NCBI GenBank assembly: GCA_028023455.1
Contig: JAQFVV010012535.1
Span: 1,240,001 to 1,304,000 of the forward strand
Reading direction: 5' to 3'
Source of the DNA: Epiperipatus broadwayi
Lineage: Eukaryota > Onychophora > Udeonychophora > Euonychophora > Peripatidae
Length of the DNA stretch: 64,000 nt
This document shows positions 12,883-23,999 of this stretch, piece by piece. A program made the position numbers and the translations under genes. The notes under the pieces are model-generated. The model was not told where the DNA came from. It ran no database searches and was given only the letters and a program-made list of their open reading frames with translations. Position 1 is the stretch's first letter, and each line of letters opens with the position of its first letter.

Positions 12883-12971
12883 ATGGGTATAAACCTGGGC
12901 GATGAATTTCCAAATTTTACAGTTCAAACTACAGAAGGTCAGCTTGTTTTTCACGAGTGGCTTGATAATTC
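12883..12971 (+). CDS. PRDX6: 1-Cys peroxiredoxin (Prdx6), coding exon 1
   Basis: The exon encodes 29 residues plus two bases of the next codon, starting MGINLGDEFPNF and ending HEWLDN. It then meets a strong donor (TC followed by GTAAGT). This matches the N-terminus of Prdx6, a cytosolic enzyme reducing peroxides and phospholipid hydroperoxides with one catalytic cysteine and glutathione as the usual reductant. The start is two residues shorter than human PRDX6. His24 corresponds to human His26 of the phospholipase site. The Ser30 codon is split by the intron, giving the same Ser/Trp junction used in the vertebrate gene as I recall it. The vertebrate lipase motif GDSWG reads D-N-S-W-A here, with Ser kept and both glycines lost, so calcium-independent phospholipase activity is doubtful. 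Peroxidase identity is secure from exon 2. Confidence 0.95.
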
Positions 12972-14029
12972 GTAAGTAAATTAATGTATATAATATAGTA
13001 AATTGAAAGAATTTATTATAATGCAATTTTAAAAGTATTATTCAAATGTCTTGTAATTTCTTGACAATTGATTTGCAGTCTTTATTGAATAATATATAAT
13101 TAGCGCTAATATTTGATCAAAAATCGTTCGACCACAAACTGAATTTTTATTTTATTTTGTCGAAAATATTTCCTTGTTGTAATTGAAATAATGTAGGCGT
13201 GCAATTAGAATGCTACGGATAATATTCCTATATTTTACAATTAAGACAGTTCGTTTCTCGTTTGTTTTTTTTTAATTGAACTAGTTATTTGCGTACCATT
13301 CATTATTCATTTTAATCTAACCTCATAAATTTTATAGAGATAAATGTCTAAGGCTTCGGTTGTGCATAAATTTAAATACAGAGTTTTGAATTATCTATCA
13401 TGAAATTGTCCACACATGTTAATATTTTGTTTCTTTCACCGTTCATTTCTCGCTACTTTATGAAAAATAAAATTTTTGTATTTCTCCGTTAAATATTTTT
13501 ATATTTTACTTTTAGCTGTTTAAAAAAAAATTAAATTGACGCATTCGTTATTGCTTTAGAGTTAATGTTATTTTAGAATGTATAGAATAATAGTATTCGT
13601 ATTACGTTGTTAGAAATGAAATGTGAACTGTAGGGAGACGAATTAAGATATGTTTTTGTTGTTGTTGTAATTCCAGAATTTAACAGTGAATATTTGGAAA
13701 AGGATTATCTGGTTAAAATCAAAAAGAAATGAATTTCTGAGAGGGAGGGGGGAAGTCTGATCAAGATTAAATTAAAATATTATGTCTGTTGTGTTTTGCT
13801 TATGAAATAAGGAAGTTATTATATCAACTGTATAATATTTATTGTAGAATCCATATCTCTGCTCTTAACTTTAAACATATTTTACATATATATCTTCATG
13901 GCGGTTAGAATTTTTTTTACGTACTATATATTTTAATCTGTAAAAACAACAACAAAAAAAAGTAGAGCGTACTGCCTATTATAATAGAATTAGTCCTTTC
14001 TACAATGCTATTGATTCGCTCATTGTGGG

Positions 14030-14170
14030 ACCAGCCTGACTGAAATTATAGCTAGTGCATCAATATGATAGTTGCCCTCCACTTAACAATAAGATTAGGC
14101 CATGTTACAAAAAATACTTATTGTTTGTAGATCCTTAACTGGGACTTTTACGCTAGCCCATTTGTGCAAG
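14030..14170 (+). repeat. Dispersed repeat fragment, related to 20488-20740
   Basis: Shared blocks with the second locus are TGAAATTATAG(C/T)TAGTGCAT, then AC(T/C)TATTGTTTGTAGA, then a TTTGTG block followed by CATTCTC/ATTCTC. The two loci are clearly homologous but diverged. No coding capacity; family not recognised. Confidence 0.6.
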
Positions 14171-14279
14171 TAAACTATATTCTCCTAAATTGTTTGAATT
14201 AGTAAACCATGAATCTATTAATCCTATAGGTTCGTGGGCCATCTACACCTTCTCTGATGCTTCCTTGTTCTGCTGTGGT

Positions 14280-14480
14280 ACTGGTTCTCTGATGTACTAT
14301 TGATCTGGTCTTTAGAAACACTTGATTTGTTCTTTAGGCTCTATTGATCAAGTCTGTCAATTTTTTATTGGTTTGTTTGTTGTGCTCTGTTGATCAGCTC
14401 TTTATATCTTGTTTGTTGATTTGGTCATTATATTCTCAATTGCATGATGATATAGTCATTCTCTACATAGATCAGCTCTA
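14280..14480 (+). repeat. Degenerate T-rich tandem repeat
   Basis: A phrase like TTGATC(A/T)GGTCTTTA recurs imperfectly (TTGATCTGGTC, TTGATCAAGTC, TTGATCAGCTC, TTGATTTGGTC). Spacing is irregular, roughly 50 bp. It looks like an old short tandem array, not coding sequence. Confidence 0.45.
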
Positions 14481-14849
14481 AATTGTCTGTCTTTTTCACC
14501 AGTTCTTATGCAGCTGCTTCTCTGATGTTTCTTCAATAATTAGATAATTACTCACTACATTTTTAATATTTAGCTGGCAATCATTTAATTTTTCCATACA
14601 TTATGTACAGTATCCTATCTCCTGATTTTCACTGGGCTTTATTTACAAATGATTTTCTCTCTCAGTGGAGTGACCAATTCTGCATAGTTGTTGTGGATTG
14701 TTGTATGAAAAGTATTTGTGATTTATGGCTTTAGCTCTATTTGTAATAAGGAGTAATTTCTTTGTTTCTTGAACCATCTGTTCAGCCTAGCATTCTTTTC
14801 TAGATGTAATGAATGCAACTGTATGTGTTTAATACTATTATATTTCTAA

Positions 14850-15241
14850 CAATCATATGTGCTGTAAACTAATAAACACTTTTAAGGAATACTCCTTTCC
14901 AAACACAAGATAAAGTCTTTTGAAAAAATACAATGAATCCACTCTATCTTTTTAATCTAAATGTATTTGCAGCCGTCAATAATAAAAATATAGCAAATGG
15001 AATTAAAAGTGATTAATTAATATCTTCACACTCTCATTTCCAAATGCTTATGATTTGCATATACATTTAGGTTAATAAGATAGAGTGCATTCATTCTCTC
15101 ATTTCAAAAGACTTTATCTTATGTTTGGAAAGGAGAGTAGTCCTTAAAAGTTTTTATTAGTTTACAGCACATGTGTAGTGGGTGATCCCTCATGATAGTT
15201 ACAGATTAAAACATAGCACTATATATATATAAATTAGTCAT
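14850..15241 (+). mobile_element. Hairpin (foldback) element F1 with 17-bp flanking repeats
   Basis: Left arm 14854-14970 and right arm 15057-15175 are reverse complements with few mismatches, for example GTGCTGTAAACTAATAAA against TTTATTAGTTTACAGCAC. The apex is about 86 nt. An unpaired tail of about 66 nt follows the right arm. The whole unit is flanked by TACTATTATATTTCTAA (14833-14849) and TACTATTATATTTGTAA (15242-15258), a 17-bp direct repeat with one mismatch that fits a target-site duplication. No hammerhead motif was found in this one. There is no coding capacity, so it would have been moved in trans. Confidence 0.75.
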
Positions 15242-15449
15242 TACTATTATATTTGTAAAAATCTATGAAGTGAGTAATGATAAATAATGTTCCATTGTTG
15301 ACATAATGATCTGAAATGCCCCATGAGTAGCTCACAATTTCCTCAGAACTTCTGTAATCATAAAATACTGAGCTTAGAAAATATTAAAAATTTTAAATCA
15401 TTTTAAGAACTATTTCCTCTTCCATGTACAGTATATACATAATCTATAA

Positions 15450-16700
15450 GAATTTTTTAGCAGAGTTCTTTAGCCATCAGCCAAGCTATTTCTGGCTTTT
15501 TTGCTGACATATTGTGTGCTGACTAACATTTCCCATGTCTCTGAGATCTTCAATATCTTTTTTAATCTCCTGCTACCATATATACCAATCCACAGTAGCC
15601 CCAGTAAAAAGAAATGTAAGATCTGATTAAGGCCTTTGCTGAAACAGCAACCATCAATTCACAAATGACATAGAATATCTTATGCAATATTTGTGATTGA
15701 TTGATGGGTTTGCTGACTAATTATTTTATGAGTTTTTGTAATTTATTTATGAGTTTTTGTAATCCTGATCCCATTTTACAGATGGGTTTTTTTATTAACT
15801 ACCAGAATATTTCTTTTTCTCCCCTAATCTATTCTAATTTCATTATGCCCTCAACTAAAGAATGGTGTAACTGTTTTTCTACTTTAGGTTTCAGTGTCAA
15901 ATCTATACTAGTAGTTGATTAGCTGTATTTGCTTGTTAAATGTGAAGGATGCAGGTATTATTTTAGAGAAGCATCTCTTCTGCCAAAATGTTATGTGTTC
16001 TGTCCGATTGAAATATATGACATTCTATTCCAATTCATCTAGCTGGTCTCTATGAGATTGCTATGGTCTTGAGACAAAATTGCTAGGGATAAATTTTTAT
16101 TAAATGTGTTTCTGATCAATTTCCCTAGTAATGATACCTTATTTCCCTAAAAATTAATTATAAATTTGAAGCTGCCATTAATATGATACTTTTATGTTAT
16201 TTATTTCTTATCTCTAAGTTTGTTTGTTTTTTGTTTTTTGTTTTTTTTGGGAAAGTCGAGTTCCATGTCTATGAGACAGGTATTAATGGAAACTTTGGTT
16301 TACCTGATTTTTCCATTAGTTGCCTTCTTGAAGTTCTTTATTTCTTGCCTATCACTAATGGCTAATCTCCATTAGGATTAGATAGTATTTATTAATTAAC
16401 ATAATCTTTCTAAATATCTTAAATTTATAATAGCAAAATATGCAAGTTTTTTTACTGAAATAACACATTGATGGATCACAATTATCCTCTCAACAGTGAT
16501 ACTTTTTAATATAAGTTTCCCCAGTGTCAGTTTTTACCTTGTAACCTGAGTTAGGTTTCTTCTTTTATAACTAGATCACAATTTTGTGATTGGATACTTC
16601 AGTGGCATGCTTTAATTTGCGTGAGCTAAAGCTGATTTTAATTTTGCATTCATAAGCAGTCTGATACATAGGTTATGTATCAAAGTGTAGATAAACCTAT
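15450..16700. other. Unresolved tract, possibly decayed pol on the minus strand
   Basis: Less AT-rich than its surroundings, with a short exact direct duplication (ATGAGTTTTTGTAATTTATT near 15728 and again without the tail at 15749). Minus-strand fragments such as EIKKDIEDL and TICQQKSQK (15470-15580) and LVVNKK (near 15800) faintly recall LTR-retrotransposon polymerase and integrase. They are in different frames and too close together. I do not claim a gene. Confidence 0.2.
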
Positions 16701-18784
16701 CTCTAGGGATTTTATCTGTGAAACTGTTAAAATATTAACTAGTTTTCTTAATTATGTCATGAAATCTAGTTTTTTCTATCTCACTGATATTTTAGATTAA
16801 ATTGATAATACTATAGTCTACTTAATGATATGATGCAAAAATAAGCAACTCTGAGGGATGTGTTAGCTTGGCTAGTGGATGCATACTTTGTATATGTTTG
16901 AACTATACATGCTAACTTTGTTATTTAAGGTCAGGCTTATTAATGCCATTGGCATTTAGGAAGAGCCTGTAATAGCTATAATACATATAATTCCTTAGAT
17001 GAGTCCTACTTTCCATATCCCATCCTCAGCCCTGAAGCTGTAAATCTGTGATACATATTTTTGCTTCACTATCTGTGACATGATTAACCATAAGATGAGG
17101 TTCAAACCCATCCTTCTGCACACTTGGGTTATCAGAGGGTGTAAACACACATATACATGAAACTATTCCTATTCTCTCATAGTAATTTTCAATATTTATC
17201 CACAAGTGTTTGATTTATAAAAATAATTATAGCTTAAATGCTCGGAATGTTTAATTCCATAACCATCAATAGTCATGTATGTGTGTATATGTATGATGGA
17301 TACCTATAATATTACATTTTTTATTCGTTTTTTTTTTTTAGCATTAGCTCATATAAAATAGTTATAGAAGCTGATGCAATACTTGAGAAAGTTCTAGAAG
17401 GTAATTAGCATAACTTAAATTTAATAAACAAAAGTGTGATATATTAGTTTAATAAAAAGGTTTGCCTATTTAATTAATTTTGGACAGTCGAATAATTTAA
17501 TTAGAATTATATCTATTGGAGTATGTTTCCAAATTGGAAATAGATTCAAACAATACCTTCGGGAATTTATCAGTCATTTACATCTATTATGTTTAAAGAC
17601 AAAAGCATACTTCCTGCTGATTGAGAGCACACGATGTAACGTGTATCCATATTGCCTTGGGGAATTTTTTAAAAGCATTCCTGAAATAATAGAACTGTAT
17701 AAATAGAGCTCAATTTAAAGAAAAGGGAGAGTTTTGTTTTTTTCTTCTTGGGCTAACAGAATCCGGGTCATTAAAACTTCAATAGTATGGTGCTCGAGTA
17801 GTGGGACAGAATTCTCTTTTTCCCTATCTTCCGGAGATCATCTCCATGCAATAATGCCATTCCTGTCATACAAACCCATGGACTGCCTAATTAAATATGT
17901 AATATGATTTTATGAAGATGTTACCTGCCATACAATGAACTAAGTATTGCTACCTGTGCTTTAATATAAACTGTTTCGCAAGAATGTTAATCCGGCCAAC
18001 AAGTCTGCATGTCTTCGAAAGGTAACCACTTGAATGCCTCTTTAAAGAACTCTCATACTCCTATTACAATTATATATACTTTATTTAATCTTTTTAATTT
18101 AATTCCCTGTCTACCAATATATTGGTAGTGTAGTGCTAGTTATATTTATTGTATTTTAATTTCTTATCTAGCAACTCTATAAAAATATAAATCTGTAATT
18201 TCTTTTCATCCGTTTCACGCTCTATATATTTTCTTTATTTTAGTGCAGCAAATTTAATCAATTAATATTGTATTATATTTTATGCATTTTGATTTGAGTT
18301 AATATGCCAGTCAAACCCAACCTCATGAGCCTAAGGTACTATTATGTTCGCTCAGTTGAGTATTAACTGAATATAACTTTATAGACATTTAATGACAGAT
18401 TGTTATTAACACTGTTCTTTTTCTATTAGTAATAACAATTTCTCATTAGTTACGTAATGCTATTGTTTAAATCACATTTTGCAATATTTTGAAGTTAATC
18501 TCAATGACCCTCACTACTTTGAGCGTTACATTTCATATTATATTTATCTTGCTTATTTAAAACATATGTGGGATTTGTTTAAATGAGGGGATAATATGCT
18601 CTGTTCCTATGTATGACATTCCCACTGTTATATAAGGTTATATTCATACCTTTAGTATAGTTTAATTTAATCATGCCATTTATCTTGATATTAGGTTTAT
18701 TTAGGGCTTTAATTGAGACATCAACATTGTTAGGGACCTAATTAATTTACTTTAGCGTTGCTAACATTTTCCAGCAGTATTAAT

Positions 18785-19135
18785 CATTATATTTTGCTTT
18801 GTCCTTTTTGGGGTCATCAGGAACTCCGGACCCATCTCATCTTACTTGTTCCAACTATGGGGTATGCGATCTACTGCCCCAGAACACTTTTAGGTTAACA
18901 TAGTGAATGTTCTGCGTAGAATGACTCCAGAAAAGCCGGCCCATAGCACTTCCTACATGCCACATCTTGAGGTTCCACTCTGTCACAGCGCAGATGTACC
19001 GTCCTATTTCTAGTATGTGATGAAGCATCTTCTGGGTTCCAAGAGGACCAAACCTTTCTGCTGCTGCTATTCATGTTAGCACCGCAATGTCTGTAAGCTA
19101 TAATGCTGTGATGATAGTAACCCAATCTTTATTTA
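18785..19135. other. GC-richer segment of unknown origin
   Basis: About 350 bp approaches half G+C, in sharp contrast to the flanks. A 76-codon minus-strand frame (18895-19125) and an interrupted plus-strand frame exist, but neither resembles a family I know. It could be an exon-like fragment of a processed gene copy, an RNA-derived retroposon or foreign sequence. There are no splice-site or poly(A) cues that settle it. Confidence 0.35.
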
Positions 19136-19708
19136 TTAATACTAATTTTTTTTAGAATATCACAAGTAAAGTTTATATTAAACTGCCTGCCTCTTCAGGT
19201 AAACGATCCTCGGATGCGTTAGTAACTTTCCCTGTATTATTTAGATCATTAACTCATTTTATTTTATAGATAAATAAAATCTTATTAAGTTAAATATGTG
19301 AATAATTGCATATTCAGGTTTCATATTTACTGTAACCCGTATTATTATGTTACATAAGTAATATTTATCCAACATTAGAAATTACGTACCAACAATGGTA
19401 TTATTATTAGATATATATATTCAATCATATCATAAATAATAAAGGTTCTCATTCATTATCTATATTTCGTGATGGTCATTAGGTACATATTCTTTTAATT
19501 CTAAGGTGGCATAATTATTTATGAGAAAGTGGTGTTTAATTATTATTGGCATATTAAACCATACTGTATTGATTATACATTATGTATGTATTATTTATCT
19601 TGAGCTGGTCACATGTTCCTTAAGTGACACGTTAGTGTCAACATCATGTATTGTACAAATATTAACTTATGTAACTCTATGAATATGGGACCTTCAGATT
19701 ACTTACTT

Positions 19709-19770
19709 GAAACCTATAATTATAATATACTAATGACATAGAAACCTATAATTATAATATACTAATGACT
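19709..19770 (+). repeat. Tandem duplication, 32 bp x 2
   Basis: Two adjacent copies of a unit containing GAAACCTATAATTATAATAT and ending near ACTAATGACATA. They are essentially identical, so the duplication is recent. Confidence 0.9.
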
Positions 19771-20070
19771 ATGTCATAGTGCATTTATTAAAGCTTATAT
19801 ATCAAGTGTTTGAATCATTATTCAATTTAATCTTAATATTTGCTTATGATAATTAGTTATTCTAAAGAATTCTCTATCTCTGGGTTATCTACTATCCTAC
19901 TTATCATGGGTAGATGCCCCTATTATTATAATTTATTGGCCCCTTCATTGTACTGTTAGCCATTCGGCAATCAATCTAGTCTCATCATTTCCTTAATATA
20001 TTATGTTATCATTTATATTCAGCTGTTCATTCATAATTTAGCTGCTTAGTCATATTTAGCCACAAGATCT

Positions 20071-20110
20071 CATGTTTCACTGTTGTGAATCATGTTTCAC
20101 TGTTGTGAAT
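20071..20110 (+). repeat. Tandem duplication, 20 bp x 2
   Basis: CATGTTTCACTGTTGTGAAT occurs twice in a row without mismatch. Confidence 0.97.
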
Positions 20111-20487
20111 CCGGGTCTGGTATGAATGACCTGTGTATCTCTGGCATGATTGGATTTGAGGTGTTTTTGCTCAGATTTTAAATCTTGTTGAATGAACATA
20201 CAAATCATACCGGTACAGCCCAAATGTGAGATTTTACTTACCGAAAAGAAGAGATAGGAATTATATCAACAATGTATTATACATTCTAATATCTCTCAAG
20301 CTATTTTATATATATATAAATTTTATATATCTTGCCTTTACAGTTGGTACAACTTTCACTTAGCTTATATATTAATCTGCAAAAGAATAGAAATGAAGTA
20401 TATTATTTATTATAAATAGAAGTGATCCATCCTATGAACTTAGCGTATAGTTAGCTACTCATTATGCAAGGGTGGGAAAGGGAAAAG

Positions 20488-20740
20488 ATACTGGATTATT
20501 GGCCTAATGAAATTATAGTTAGTGCATAAACTACTTTATGATACTGCCCGAACTGCACTGGCACTAAATACTGTATTATTGACCTAGTGAAATTATAGTT
20601 ACTATATGATACTGCCCGAACTGCACTGGCACTAATCTCTTATTTACCATAAAATTGTACTACAATGGTGTAAATACCTATTGTTTGTAGAACTCATTTA
20701 GGATTTCTATGCTATTTTATTTGTGGTATTACACTGCATT
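20488..20740 (+). repeat. Dispersed repeat with internal 70-80 bp tandem duplication
   Basis: Units at 20488-20566 and 20568-20634 both end with ATACTGCCCGAACTGCACTGG followed by CACTA; the first is longer by about 11 bp. The downstream part aligns to 14100-14170, making this a second copy of that dispersed family. Confidence 0.75.
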
Positions 20741-21183
20741 CTCAATTATGAATGAGAAATTGGAATATATATATATTTGCTATGCATATATTAATAATTG
20801 AAAAGAAAAAAATTTAAGAGAGAATTATAGCTTGTAGATATGTGAAAGGGAAAATAATATATAGTGATAATAAATGCTTAGTTTGAAAATCATGAAGAAT
20901 CTTTATGTAGCGTCACCTCCAGATGAAAATAATTGTAATTAGGTTAGGTATTGAATTAAAATAAATTTAAAAAACAATAATAGGGCTGAATATGCATATA
21001 CTGGAATTGATAAAGAGTTCTAATTATAGTATAATAATTATAGAAATGAAATCACATTTTGGGGGATAAAAATTCAAATGAAAAAATTTTAGTTGAAAGA
21101 TAAATAATATCAAGAAATTTTGTTAAGATTATAAGTTAAGGATAAATAATAAACTTACTAATAGACAAGTTAAAAAAAGCTAA

Positions 21184-21557
21184 TAAACATCATATGATCA
21201 CCATTTCTTATGCTTGCTCTTAACTGTTATTAAAACAGGCAAAACTCTCTATACGTATTGCCACTCAGTGCAAACCAGAGTAATCAATGAATGCCAGAAG
21301 TCTTGTGCATAAAATCCCCATCCAGTGCCTACTCATCCAATATCCCCAGACTAGTTTCTGGCTTGTGGCCTTCATCAGTGAGGAGCGTTGGATCTGAGAG
21401 CACTGCACCCTGACAAAGGCCACAAACCAGAAACTAGTCTGGGAATATTGGATGAGTAGGCACTAGATGGAGATTTTATGCACAAGCTTTCTGGCATCCA
21501 TTGATTATTCTGGCTTGCACTGAGTGGCAGTACATATAAAGAGTTTTGCCTGTTTTT
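21184..21557 (-). mobile_element. Hairpin retroposon F2 with hammerhead ribozyme
   Basis: Arms 21231-21372 and 21416-21557 (142 nt each) pair with few mismatches, with an apex of 43 nt. An unpaired tail of about 47 nt (21184-21230) lies on the left, so the unit reads on the minus strand: ribozyme at the apex, then body, then tail. A(n)GC-type direct repeats flank it (TTAAAAAAAGC near 21170-21180 and TTAAAAAAGC near 21556-21565); these are weaker evidence because they are A-rich. A second, single-armed copy containing the tail and part of the body lies at 49225-49327, showing this is a dispersed family. No coding capacity. Closest known systems are animal retrozymes and Penelope-like terminal repeats. 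Confidence 0.8.
21344..21383 (-). ncRNA. Type I hammerhead ribozyme, apparently complete
   Basis: On the minus strand: stem I CCTCA/TGGGG, core CTGATGA, stem II GGC/GCC with loop CACAA, GAAA, palindromic stem III CTAG, then TC as cleavage position (CTAG followed by TC). All invariant hammerhead bases are present. The short palindromic stem III is typical of animal retrozyme and Penelope hammerheads, which cleave best as dimers. The facing copy on the plus strand (21405-21443) has a damaged core, CTGACAA. Confidence 0.8.
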
Positions 21558-22157
21558 AAAAAAGCCGTTGTGTAGTCTGTGGTTTTTGATGCATTTAAGG
21601 AAATTCGCTGAGTATAAACTTCAAAAAATATATAAATTCAAAATATTTTTATTGATGCTCTAAATTTGTAGAATTTTATCTAATGCAGATATTTAAGACA
21701 CATGTTTATTAAATATATTCATTTCCAAAGAATAGATAATATATGCATAGAAATTTTTATACTTATATATATATCATTAAAAGCCAGTCAACAATAATAA
21801 TCAGCAATTTCACCTTTATCATTGAAAGGCTATTGCCTTGACAATTTGAAATTGTTGATTGTTATTGGATTGGGATTGGCTAAGTGTTAACTGACTGTTA
21901 ATGATTATTTACAACCCCATTTAGCCTTGAGCATTATTATACTTATTATTATATATTGTAGATACAGTCAGTAGAGATGTGTTCTCGGAAAGAGAATGGA
22001 TGTGCAGGTTCTTGGGTGATCAGGGAACCCGAAAATAAAATAAATTGAATTTGATTATAGAAAAGAAATATTACTTATTATTTAAAAATAATAAACAAAT
22101 AGTAATCCCAGAAAACTAAAGCAACCTGGATTCTGATAAGGAAGAAAGATCCACATC

Positions 22158-23960
22158 ATGTTAGACCAAATTATGAAGAAAATAGATTGTCAATCCAGTA
22201 AATGAGAAAATAAAATTAAAGAAATGAATAATAAGCAACTTAAAGAAATGTAGGAAAGGTTTGAAGTTCAAAATATGGAACTTAAAGAAATGAATAATAA
22301 ACAATTCCAAGAAATGAATGAAAAGTTTGAAGTTCAAAATTTGGAACTCAAGCAAATTATAAAGAAATGAATGAGTAAATTGATAGTCAATCCGTTCAAA
22401 ATTTGGAAATTAAAGAAATGTATAGAGAATTGAACGAGAAATTAGATAGGCCATTAAACTAGAAAGTAAGATTCAGGACTTTGATGATAGGTGCGATACC
22501 CGATTTAATGAAATAATAGATAAGGTACAGAAGTCACAGAAAAATGGGATAACAAGTTTCAAGAAATGGAGATTAAGATAAAGGGCATACAGGGAGAATG
22601 TTTAAAGATGAAAGAACGATATGATGAAAGTAAAGCAATAACCAATTTAAAGAAGATAGGAAAATAGAAATGAAAAGATAGATGTCGCAGAGATGAAAAA
22701 ACATTTGGAAACAGAATACAGAAAAATAAATGTAAACCAGGATAAGGTATATTATGAGGTGAAGAAAATGTGAAGGGAGTTAGAAGAAGAACAAAGTACA
22801 AGAGATCAGGTGAATAAATTAAAAGAAGAGATAAGATGTCTTCAAGAAGTAGCACAAAATGTAACGGGTTACCGGAAGGAGATCATCAAAGAAGTAATAG
22901 AATATGTAAAGAATAGGAAACAAGATTTAGATAGTAGCAGGTTGTTAGTCCTTATAGAAAACAGACTGGCTGAAGCAAATGAGGTTAAGTCTGAGGAATC
23001 TCATCAAGGAAAAGGAGAATCACTCCAGTATGCCATGAATGGAAGAGCTTTAGAAAAGAACCCTATGGATAGAGAAGGAATTGGGACAAATTCCTTGATG
23101 ATGGACAATAGCAGATCAATAGAAGAGGGAGACGATGTTAGTGAGAAAGGAGGGAATATTAAGATAACTAAGTACATTCAGGGTAAAGTATTTTGAGGTG
23201 GCTATGAAGAGAATCCCATAGAATTTCCAGGAGGGTTGAAATAACTTTTTCCCTTAGTAAATTGACAGAAAGAGAAAAGCTAGCCCTAGCCAGTAACCAT
23301 CTCCACGCCTCTGTGAAATGCTCATGATCTCTTTTCCAAAAGCCACAGACTTATGGCGACTTCTAGTATCTGCTGTTAAAAGGATTCTGGAGTGAGGACA
23401 AGCAAAAGAGTCTTAAATATAATATTGGCCGGGAAAGGTATCATCTTAGTAATGGAAGTTTTACCCAGTTTTTTACGGTCCAAGCAGCAAGGTTAAAGAT
23501 GTTGACAATGTTTCCCTTGTCAGATCAAATTATTAGGATTACCAGAAGAAACTTCCCTAGGCCAATCAAACAAGCTCTCATAGCAGCAGATAGATACACA
23601 ATAGAAATTGCAAAGATGTTAGGCTCTTTGGAGGCCAATGAGGGCATGACAGGAAATCGTTCAAAGACAAGAAGGGAGAATAGTGGTTACAGAATATCTA
23701 CTATGCAAGTAAGCAGAAGACCAGTAGATAGAAGAAGGAATGCACAGTTTATGGAACTTCCGAGGTAGCAATAGTAATGCTAGGGACGCCAGGAATAAAT
23801 TTAGGAGGGAGAATGATTGGCAAATTGGAGAGGAGACCCAGGAAGTTGTATGCCATCCTAATGGCAATATTCCACCCAAAATACTAGGAGCTAAACCTAA
23901 AACTGAGCCTATTAAGTAAGTAAAGGCCCCAATATGAAAAGAGTTTACAATATGATTTAA
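22158..23960 (+). pseudogene. Ty3/gypsy-type gag relic, no pol
   Basis: Starting near ATG 22158, the broken frame begins with a coiled-coil region built of about 66-bp repeats, then a helical stretch (22810-23190) rich in E, K and R. The capsid-like part follows in shifting frames: GGYEENPIEF near 23200, LTEREKLALASNHLHASV near 23262-23315, FWSEDKQKSLKYNIGRERY near 23390-23445, then AARLKMLTMFPLSDQIIRI and NFPRPIKQALIAADR near 23490-23590, and a basic tail. This order matches gag proteins of insect- and aphid-type gypsy elements (NPxEFLxxL, FWSxxxQ, LxxHFPRPVREAL). No protease, reverse transcriptase or integrase follows, and no zinc knuckle was seen. Many stops show it is dead. LTRs were not identified. 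Confidence 0.75.
22215..22420 (+). repeat. Coiled-coil-coding tandem repeat, about 66 bp x 3
   Basis: The phrase (G)AAGTTCAAAAT(A/T)TGGAA recurs at about 22263, 22329 and 22393, each preceded or followed by AAAGAAATGAATAA-like sequence. It encodes FEVQNxELKEM repeats of 22 residues, matching three coiled-coil heptads plus one. It lies in the N-terminal part of the gag relic. Confidence 0.75.
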
Positions 23961-23980
23961 AAAAATCATATTTTTTTCTT

Positions 23981-23997
23981 TATAGGAGGGGGGGACG
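23981..23997 (+). other. Polypurine tract-like run
   Basis: TAGGAGGGGGGGAC follows a T-rich stretch shortly after the gag relic. Such runs precede the 3' LTR of retrotransposons. If so, gag is directly followed by the 3' end and the element was gag-only or had lost pol. No matching LTR was recognised on the other side. Confidence 0.3.
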
Positions 23998-23999
23998 CT

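Noticed and set aside
15470-15930. LTR-retrotransposon polymerase and integrase on the minus strand
   Set aside because: A few suggestive words (LVVNKK, TICQQK) occur, but frames differ, spacing is wrong and other expected motifs are missing.
22810-23768. Two open frames as small host genes
   Set aside because: Both are pieces of the interrupted gypsy-type gag relic, joined by matching family sequence between them.
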